The notes beneath the pieces are model-generated. The model did not search any database, was not told the DNA's origin, and saw only the letters and a list, made by a program, of their open reading frames with translations. A stretch of 12,448 bases of DNA, from contig NZ_DITB01000095.1 in NCBI RefSeq assembly GCF_002422095.1, positions 2,398 through 14,845 of the forward strand, in the 5' to 3' direction. Position 1 is the stretch's first letter, and the number at the start of each line of letters is the position of its first letter. The translations under genes were made by a program, and so were the position numbers. The DNA is from Flavobacterium sp. UBA6195. GTDB taxonomy: Bacteria; Bacteroidota; Bacteroidia; Flavobacteriales; Flavobacteriaceae. Shown one piece after another: positions 7,442 to 12,448 of the stretch.

Positions 7442-8002
7442 ATGTTACAACTCAACTTCTCTCCTTTTCCGATACTAGAATCGGAACGTTTGCGTTTTAG
7501 AAAACTAACAGATAATGATGCACCAGAAATTTTAGCACTTCGAGGCAATCCTGAAACCATGAAATTTATTCCGAGACCATTGGCTACAAGTATTGATGAT
7601 GCCTTGAATCACATCAAAATCATTAACGATAAAATAGACGAAAATCTCGATATCAATTGGGCTGTAACCGAAAAAGGAAGTGATAAATGCATTGGGATTA
7701 TGGGATTTTATCGAACACAACCTGAACATTTTAGAACCGAATTAGGTTACATGATTATACCTGAACACAACGGAAAAGGTTATGTTACAGAAGCGGTTAA
7801 AACACTATTAGATTATGCTTTCAATACCTTAAATTTTCATTCTATTGAAGCTGTTATTGATTCTAGACACATTGCATCAGAGCGCGTTTTACAAAAAAAT
7901 GGTTTTGAAAAAGAAGCGCATTTTAAAGAGAACTTTTATTACAACAATGAATTTACAGATACCGTAATTTATGGCTTGTTAAAACGAAATTTTATAAAAT
8001 AA
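7442..8002 (+). CDS. GNAT acetyltransferase, RimJ/RimL-like
   Basis: A 186-residue soluble acetyltransferase of the GNAT fold. The opening ILESERLRFRKLTDND (11-26) is the classical RimJ/RimL/SpeG-type N-terminus. The acetyl-CoA pyrophosphate loop is PEHNGKGYVTEAVK at 107-120 (N110-G-K-G113-Y), and the C-terminal helix signature is ASERVLQKNGFEKEA at 145-159. These enzymes transfer acetyl from acetyl-CoA to an N-terminal or side-chain amine of a protein or small molecule. The substrate here is unknown, and orthology to ribosomal-protein acetyltransferases should not be assumed. It lies 17 nt after the YjdF-like gene and 3 nt before the ABC ATPase gene, which argues for one transcript. Confidence 0.9.
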   Translation: MLQLNFSPFPILESERLRFRKLTDNDAPEILALRGNPETMKFIPRPLATSIDDALNHIKIINDKIDENLDINWAVTEKGSDKCIGIMGFYRTQPEHFRTELGYMIIPEHNGKGYVTEAVKTLLDYAFNTLNFHSIEAVIDSRHIASERVLQKNGFEKEAHFKENFYYNNEFTDTVIYGLLKRNFIK

Positions 8003-8005
8003 TAT

Positions 8006-9148
8006 ATGACCGAATTTGAAAAACAATTTCGAGAAGTCAAAGAACTTTTAGATTTTAAAGATTACAATCAAGTAATCAAACGCATTATCGATTTTACTTT
8101 AGACAGTGAAGATATTACGCTTTACCAAAAGACAAATGCTTTTTTAGATTGGCACGACAACAATGAAAACAACGAAATTGAGAAATTAAGTCAACTTTCT
8201 AATTTACTTACCGAGCTTCACTCTTTTTTGAGTTCAAAAGAATGTCACGACCATCAAACGATTATTTCGGTTAAAAATCTTCAAAAAGTTTATAATTCGG
8301 CTTTTGGATTAGGTCCGATAAACTTAGACATCAAAACAGGAGAAATCATTGGTTTAGTTGGAGAAAATGGAAACGGAAAAACTACTTTATTACGTAGTAT
8401 TTGTGGTGAATTACATCCAACATCTGGAAGCATAAATTATCAATTTCAGTATGATGATTTGTATGATTTACGTACCAAATTAGTTTACATTCCACAACGA
8501 ACAGATACTTGGCGAGGTTCTATGTACGAAAATTTAGAATTTACTGCTAGTTCTTACGGATACAAGCCAGAAGAAAACAATTTAGTAGTAAATCTTATTA
8601 TCACGCGATTAGGTCTAAGAAAATTCAGAAATCACTCTTGGAACAACTTATCTTCAGGCTATAAAATGCGTTTTGAATTGGCTCGAATGTTACTTCGTAA
8701 ACCAAAAATTTTATTGATAGACGAACCTTTAGCAAACTTAGACATTTTAGCACAACAAACCGTTTTAGATGATTTTAGAAACATAGCTAATTCGGCTTTT
8801 AGACCTATTGCTATTGTGTTGAGTTCGCAGCAATTATACGAAGTAGAAAAAACATCAAATCAGGTAGTTTTCTTGAAACGTGGCGCACAAAAGAATTTAT
8901 TAGCCGAAAATGAAGCTAATAAAAATTGTATTGTTGAATTTGAAAGCTCATTAAATTTGAGCGAACTAAAACAAGCTTTTGCAACTTTGGAAATCATTTC
9001 ATTAGAGCAAAATGGCGGAACTTTTATTGCAACTTTCCCAGAAAACATCAGCATTAATGATTTTATGAAAACGGTTGTTAATCAATCGGTTCCTTTAACT
9101 TATATGCGAAATATTTCAAATTCAACCCGTCGCTTTTTTGTGAACTAA
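8006..9148 (+). CDS. ABC transporter ATP-binding protein with N-terminal extension and atypical switch residue
   Basis: A 380-residue cytosolic ATPase in three parts. Residues 1-85 are a helical, charged extension with no Walker motifs. The nucleotide-binding domain (about 86-295) has Walker A GENGNGKTT at 119-127, Q-loop Q164 (YIPQ), signature LSSGY at 215-219 in place of LSGGQ, Walker B KILLIDEP at 234-241 with catalytic E240, and D-loop LANLD at 242-246. The switch position reads LSSQQLYEVE (272-281), so Gln275 stands where ABC ATPases normally have the H-loop His. The C-terminal part (about 300-380) resembles the regulatory tail of ABC-2-type exporters and ends STRRFFV, like the usual LEdvFl ending. 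The gene begins 3 nt after the GNAT gene and ends 13 nt before a polytopic membrane protein, its likely partner. ABC ATPase identity is certain; substrate is unknown. Confidence 0.93.
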   Translation: MTEFEKQFREVKELLDFKDYNQVIKRIIDFTLDSEDITLYQKTNAFLDWHDNNENNEIEKLSQLSNLLTELHSFLSSKECHDHQTIISVKNLQKVYNSAFGLGPINLDIKTGEIIGLVGENGNGKTTLLRSICGELHPTSGSINYQFQYDDLYDLRTKLVYIPQRTDTWRGSMYENLEFTASSYGYKPEENNLVVNLIITRLGLRKFRNHSWNNLSSGYKMRFELARMLLRKPKILLIDEPLANLDILAQQTVLDDFRNIANSAFRPIAIVLSSQQLYEVEKTSNQVVFLKRGAQKNLLAENEANKNCIVEFESSLNLSELKQAFATLEIISLEQNGGTFIATFPENISINDFMKTVVNQSVPLTYMRNISNSTRRFFVN

Positions 9149-9161
9149 AATTAAAAATCTC

Positions 9162-10703
9162 ATGTTTAAAGATATACAGAAAAAACTTTTACTTCAATAT
9201 CCATTGCTTTGGAACACTAAGTTTGTTCCAATGGTTGCTATTGGAATTCTAATGCACATCATCTTCTTTGGTTTAGGTTACATTGACGGAACCATTGATT
9301 TTTCAAACAAAAATAATATTGATATAATTTCCTTTTCAATTATGATAGGTATTTTATCGGTTATTATTATTGTGATTTTATGGCTGGTGGCTTATTTCAA
9401 AAATAACGCTTTAAAATCTTTTTATAGCAAATCTAAAAACAGTCTATTCTTTGAGTGGATGCAAATATTTGTCATTTGTGTCTTACTCATCTCGTTTTAT
9501 ATTCCTTTTAGTATTGGAAAACAATTGCATCAAAGAAGTTATTATTCATTAGAAGAAACAGCAAAACGTTGTAAAATCATAAGTACTGCCGATATATTTA
9601 TTGATGGAAGTTTTAGTGATACCGAAATAGATTCGCTTGCTTCAGGATTGATTGATAACCAAGGGAATAAAATTGCTCAAACGGATGCTAATTATGCAAA
9701 TGAGCAAGATATAGAAGCAAATACTATTGACTCAGCTGTTGCTTTACGATATAAAGACCACATCATTTTCAATAACAAAAAATACGACCAATTCTCTTTA
9801 TTAAATAGAAATACGTTTGAATTTTCTGTTATTTCAAGAGAACAAGATTCACTAAATAAAATTCAAGTAAACAATTGGTTGCAGAACAATAATGAAGGAG
9901 AAATAAAAAAATTAATGGCCGATTATATGAGTTTAATACGCGAACATAATTTAGCAACTAATTTGAATGCAACCAAATGGTTTGAAATCACTTACAAAGC
10001 ACCCGATTTCAATGAATTTCTATACATACAACCTTACTTAAAAGAATTCGAAACAGAAAACTCATATCAATACAATGATTACGAAACAGCCGTAGCAGTA
10101 CCTTACGGTGAAAATAAATATTCTAAATATTTTGTTCAACAAGACATTTTAAAAGACAAATATGATATTGTAGCCGATGCTCACACAGATGCATTCATTG
10201 AAATTGAAATGATACTTTCATTCCTATATGGAGCATTTGGATTATCAATTTTAATATTCTCATTCCGTGTAACATCTGGAAAGAGTTGGTTAATTGCGGT
10301 TGTTGTTACAGGAGTTATCAATGTAATTTACGGAATTTTTACTGCAATTGCAGGTTCTTCAACTATGTATTTTTATTTAATTTTAACTACTATTTTAGGT
10401 ATATTATTCTATTTCTTCCTAATCTTTTTCAACAAGAAAAGCTTACAATTAAGTCGAATAGCGCTCAACTTGGCTTTATGGTCTTTTAGTACCATTATTC
10501 CAATTGTTTACTTTTTGACTATGGAAGCAAATAAACCTGATTATTATAGACTTGACGAGTATAAATACTATGAATCTCCATTTTATGAATGGTTAAAAGA
10601 TCATGTGGTAGAAATGGTTTCTTTAAACTTTATTTTATCCATAATCTTTTTATTCATTTTATCGAAAGTCATTAGAAACTGGAGAGGAATTGCAGAAAAT
10701 TAA
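9162..10703 (+). CDS. Putative ABC permease, 8 TM segments with large extracytoplasmic domain
   Basis: I do not recognise a named family. The 513-residue protein has hydrophobic segments at about 22-42, 57-79, 98-117, then about 230 soluble residues (118-347), then 348-369, 376-396, 401-424, 432-453 and 486-505. Positive charges after TM2 (KNNALKSFYSKSK), after TM4 (R369, K374), after TM6 (NKKSLQLSR) and at the C-terminus (SKVIRNWR) put both ends and these loops in the cytosol and the 230-residue domain in the periplasm. The N-terminus (MFKDIQKKLLLQYPLLW) is amphipathic, resembling the coupling region of ABC-2 permeases. A permease role is inferred from its place 13 nt after an ABC ATPase gene that has no other membrane partner nearby. 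The 3-domain-5 helix plan differs from the usual ABC-2 plan (one helix, loop, five helices) and from MacB-like proteins. Confidence 0.7.
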   Translation: MFKDIQKKLLLQYPLLWNTKFVPMVAIGILMHIIFFGLGYIDGTIDFSNKNNIDIISFSIMIGILSVIIIVILWLVAYFKNNALKSFYSKSKNSLFFEWMQIFVICVLLISFYIPFSIGKQLHQRSYYSLEETAKRCKIISTADIFIDGSFSDTEIDSLASGLIDNQGNKIAQTDANYANEQDIEANTIDSAVALRYKDHIIFNNKKYDQFSLLNRNTFEFSVISREQDSLNKIQVNNWLQNNNEGEIKKLMADYMSLIREHNLATNLNATKWFEITYKAPDFNEFLYIQPYLKEFETENSYQYNDYETAVAVPYGENKYSKYFVQQDILKDKYDIVADAHTDAFIEIEMILSFLYGAFGLSILIFSFRVTSGKSWLIAVVVTGVINVIYGIFTAIAGSSTMYFYLILTTILGILFYFFLIFFNKKSLQLSRIALNLALWSFSTIIPIVYFLTMEANKPDYYRLDEYKYYESPFYEWLKDHVVEMVSLNFILSIIFLFILSKVIRNWRGIAEN

Positions 10704-10705
10704 TT

Positions 10706-11551
10706 ATGATAGTTACGATTTCAAATAGTATAATTTCGGCATCAATTAATGCTCTTGGTGCCGAATTAATTCGATTAGAAAAAGATTCCAAAAATTACAT
10801 TTGGTCAGTTGATGAAACGTATTGGAACAAAACGTCTCCGATATTGTTTCCTATTGTAGGGCGATTAAAAAATGACACTTACAGCATTGACAATAAAACC
10901 TATGAATTACCACGACATGGTTTTGCTAGAAATTTCGAATTTCAAATTGTAAATCAAACCGAAAGTTCCGTTGTTTTTGTATTGGAAAGTAATTCCGAAA
11001 CTTTTAAAAATTATCCGTTTGAGTTTGAATTACGATTGGAATATGAATTAGACGAAAACGAATTAAAAATAAAGTATTCCGTTGAAAACAAATCAGAAGC
11101 AACTATGCCTTTTTCTATTGGAGCGCATCCTGCTTTTGCAATTGAAAATTCATTTTCTGATTATTCTTTGAAATTTAACCAAACTGAAGAATTTATATCG
11201 TATGAATTGGATAACGAACAATTTAATACAATATCCAAAAAAATACAATCAGAAAACGGGATAATTGATTTGAATTACACTCTTTTTGAAAAAGACGCTT
11301 TAGTTTTTAAGCATTTAGAATCAAACGAACTGACACTTTTAAAAAAGAAGGAACCCGTTCTTTCTGTTCAGTTTGAAGGATTTCCCTATTTAGGAGTTTG
11401 GACCAAACCTAACGCTCCATTTTTGTGTATAGAACCTTGGTGTGGTTTAGCAGACAACGTAAATCATAATGGAAATATTTTTGAAAAAGAAGGGATTAAT
11501 TTATTACACCCACAAGAATTTTTTTCTAGAACTATCAAAATAAAAATATAA
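10706..11551 (+). CDS. Aldose 1-epimerase family protein, LacX-like
   Basis: A 281-residue cytosolic protein of the galactose-mutarotase beta-sandwich fold, nearest to the short LacX/YeaD-type members, not the full GalM (about 340 residues). The active site can be followed: RHGFAR at 70-75 (R70, H71), the catalytic-acid loop IGAHPAF at 138-144 with H141, and the catalytic-base segment CIEPWCGLAD at 241-250 with E243. SPILFPIVGRL at 44-54 is another family block. Members interconvert alpha and beta anomers of aldoses or sugar phosphates; the sugar is not predictable here. The start lies 2 nt after the permease stop, so it is the last gene of the tightly packed string, and a terminator begins 2 nt after its own stop. 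No sugar-catabolism gene accompanies it, so its link to the ABC pair is unclear. Confidence 0.92.
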   Translation: MIVTISNSIISASINALGAELIRLEKDSKNYIWSVDETYWNKTSPILFPIVGRLKNDTYSIDNKTYELPRHGFARNFEFQIVNQTESSVVFVLESNSETFKNYPFEFELRLEYELDENELKIKYSVENKSEATMPFSIGAHPAFAIENSFSDYSLKFNQTEEFISYELDNEQFNTISKKIQSENGIIDLNYTLFEKDALVFKHLESNELTLLKKKEPVLSVQFEGFPYLGVWTKPNAPFLCIEPWCGLADNVNHNGNIFEKEGINLLHPQEFFSRTIKIKI

Positions 11552-11552
11552 A

Positions 11553-11576
11553 AAAATCCCGATTTCTCGGGATTTT
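11553..11576. terminator. Bidirectional terminator between convergent genes
   Basis: AAAATCCCGA (11553-11562) pairs with TCGGGATTTT (11567-11576) around TTTC. The 10-bp stem is flanked by A's on the left and T's on the right. It serves the rightward operon ending at 11551 and the leftward gene ending at 11581. The U tract is longer on the minus-strand transcript. Confidence 0.88.
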
Positions 11577-11580
11577 CAAT

Positions 11581-12105
11581 TTAGTCGATATAGGTTTTAT
11601 TTCCGTTTTTATTGATATAATATTTACCACCTCTTGGTCCTGTAAATACTTTTTTTCCTTTGTATTTTCCAGTTACTTTATCCGTAACCTTTTTCTCTGC
11701 TGCTCTAGAAATTGCGGTTTCTTTCAAGTCTTCTTTTTCTTCAGCTTCAGTCTTCTTCACTTTAGTTTTAGCTTCCGCTTTTTTTGTTTCTACTTTAGCC
11801 TTAGTGTCTGTTTTTTTTGCATCAACTTTTGCTTTAGCTTCTTCTTGCTTTGCAATAGCTTTAGCTTTTGAAGTTGATGCTGTAGCTTTTCCTTTTGCAG
11901 AAGTTTCATCCACTTTTGATTTAGAATCTTTTTTTACTTTAGTTACTTTTTCTTCTAATTCTTTCTTTTTCTTTTCAGCTTCTTTTTTATTCTTTTCAAT
12001 TTTTTCTATTGAAGCTTTTTTAGCTTCTTTAATTGTTTTAGATTCTTGTGCTACAGAACCCAATGTAAATAATAGGGATAGACCCAAAAGAGCGATTTTT
12101 TTCAT
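11581..12105 (-). CDS. Secreted Lys/Ala/Glu-rich protein with 11-residue repeats and PBCV basic adaptor-like tail
   Basis: A 174-residue protein exported by a clear signal peptide (MKKIALLGLSLLFTLGSVA, cleavage probably after A19). The mature part is very rich in Lys, Ala and Glu, with no cysteine and few aromatics until the end. Residues 79-122 are four in-register 11-residue repeats of the form xKAKVxxKKxE, predicting a continuous charged helix. The last about 27 residues carry YKGKKVFTGPRGGKYY (148-163) followed by INKNGNKTYI (164-173). This matches my memory of the PBCV-specific basic adaptor domain, seen in chlorella-virus proteins and in many Bacteroidota envelope proteins; binding function is not proven. 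The gene starts 18 nt after the stop of the 93-aa gene and shares a terminator with the opposing operon. Localisation to the periplasm is inferred; no lipobox Cys is present. Confidence 0.82.
   Translation of the reverse strand: MKKIALLGLSLLFTLGSVAQESKTIKEAKKASIEKIEKNKKEAEKKKKELEEKVTKVKKDSKSKVDETSAKGKATASTSKAKAIAKQEEAKAKVDAKKTDTKAKVETKKAEAKTKVKKTEAEEKEDLKETAISRAAEKKVTDKVTGKYKGKKVFTGPRGGKYYINKNGNKTYID
11740..11871 (-). repeat. Four tandem 33-bp units encoding 11-residue repeats
   Basis: Residues 79-89 (SKAKAIAKQEE), 90-100 (AKAKVDAKKTD), 101-111 (TKAKVETKKAE) and 112-122 (AKTKVKKTEAE) align without gaps. Units two and three are the most alike. The 11-residue period fits a hendecad helix, as in LEA-like or right-handed coiled-coil proteins. 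Confidence 0.7.
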
Positions 12106-12123
12106 ATATAGTCAGATTTTAAA

Positions 12124-12405
12124 TTAAATAATTTTATGTATTCTTTTTACTGGAATTACAACTCCTTGCTTTAATATTACTCGTTCCTCAGTAACTCCCC
12201 AAATAGTTGTTTCAACCACTTTTTTAGAAGTATCATCTTCAAAATAAATTTTAATTTTTAAGTGTTCTAAATTTCCAAGTGAAAGCGCTCTATCCAAATC
12301 ATTTATCCTAGCAATCATTTCTTCCTTGTCTTTGAGTACATCAATTTGAGGAAAATTCAAATGTGTAATAGATTCTTTATCTATCAATTCAAATATTGAG
12401 TTCAT
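12124..12405 (-). CDS. Conserved hypothetical small protein (93 aa)
   Basis: A 93-residue acidic-to-neutral cytosolic protein with no signal peptide or membrane segment. The first half (about 1-46) looks helical, with INDLDRALSLGNLEHLKI at 34-51. The second half (about 49-92) alternates hydrophobic residues (KIKIYFEDD, KVVETTIWGV, RVILKQGVVIPVKRIHKI), suggesting a small beta-barrel or SH3/Lsm-like fold of about five strands. I recall similar proteins of this size in other Flavobacteriaceae but know no function or family name. It is followed after 18 nt by the secreted repeat protein on the same strand, with no promoter or terminator between, so the two probably share a transcript. The ATG (complement at 12403-12405) is preceded by an A/T-rich leader. 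Confidence 0.75.
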   Translation of the reverse strand: MNSIFELIDKESITHLNFPQIDVLKDKEEMIARINDLDRALSLGNLEHLKIKIYFEDDTSKKVVETTIWGVTEERVILKQGVVIPVKRIHKII

Positions 12406-12429
12406 AATTAATTTATTAGTTTAATACTA

Positions 12430-12437
12430 TAAAGTTA
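12430..12437 (-). promoter_or_regulatory. Weak candidate -7 element for the 93-aa gene
   Basis: On the minus strand this reads TAACTTTA, one mismatch from TAnnTTTG, 24 nt upstream of the ATG at 12405. The matching -33 site would lie outside the window, so it cannot be checked here. Confidence 0.25.
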
Positions 12438-12448
12438 ATAAAAAGAAT

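Noticed and set aside
8006..9148. GldA or another gliding-motility ABC ATPase
   Set aside because: The N-terminal extension, atypical switch residue and lack of gldF/gldG-like neighbours do not fit. The adjacent membrane protein has a different topology.
11660..12127. 155-codon open frame on the plus strand, antisense to the secreted repeat protein
   Set aside because: The Phe/Ser/Ala-rich low-complexity product is what the complement of Lys/Glu/Ala codons produces. The minus-strand reading has a signal peptide and a conserved tail.

Overview
The window is AT-rich and looks like a chromosomal segment from Flavobacterium or a close relative (Flavobacteriaceae, Bacteroidota). Three things support this. 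Promoter-like sites match the Bacteroidota consensus TTTG-N19-TAnnTTTG. Starts have A-rich leaders without a Shine-Dalgarno sequence. The protein set is flavobacterial in style: a SHMT with ADISHPAGLI, DUF4199, and a secreted Lys-rich protein with a PBCV-type basic adaptor tail. No tRNA, rRNA, insertion sequence, integrase, CRISPR array or phage gene was seen.

Layout. At the left edge, on the minus strand, lies the N-terminal half of glyA (serine hydroxymethyltransferase). A 112-bp divergent promoter region separates it from fumarylacetoacetase (last step of tyrosine/phenylalanine breakdown), which ends in a strong intrinsic terminator. A 224-bp gap with a near-perfect dyad and a copy of one terminator arm leads to clpB, the disaggregase, which has its own terminator. 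An MFS transporter follows. Then comes a tightly packed rightward gene string: a DUF4199 membrane protein, a YjdF/DUF2238 membrane protein, a RimJ/RimL-like GNAT acetyltransferase, an ABC ATPase with unusual features, its presumed 8-TM partner with a large extracytoplasmic domain, and a LacX-like aldose-1-epimerase. Gaps inside this string are 0, 17, 3, 13 and 2 nt, so it is probably one operon. It ends at a bidirectional terminator shared with a convergent minus-strand pair: a 93-aa conserved hypothetical protein followed by a secreted Lys/Ala/Glu-rich protein with 11-residue repeats and a GPRGGKYY-type C-terminal motif.

How the genes work together. glyA, fah and clpB are housekeeping or catabolic genes that show no shared pathway here. 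The most interesting part is the ABC pair at 8006-10703. The ATPase has an 85-residue helical N-terminal extension, an LSSGY signature, a Gln in place of the switch His, and a C-terminal regulatory-like domain. It sits 13 nt before a membrane protein that fits no family I recognise with confidence. Substrate and direction of transport cannot be read from sequence. The other item worth attention is the secreted hendecad-repeat protein and its small partner.
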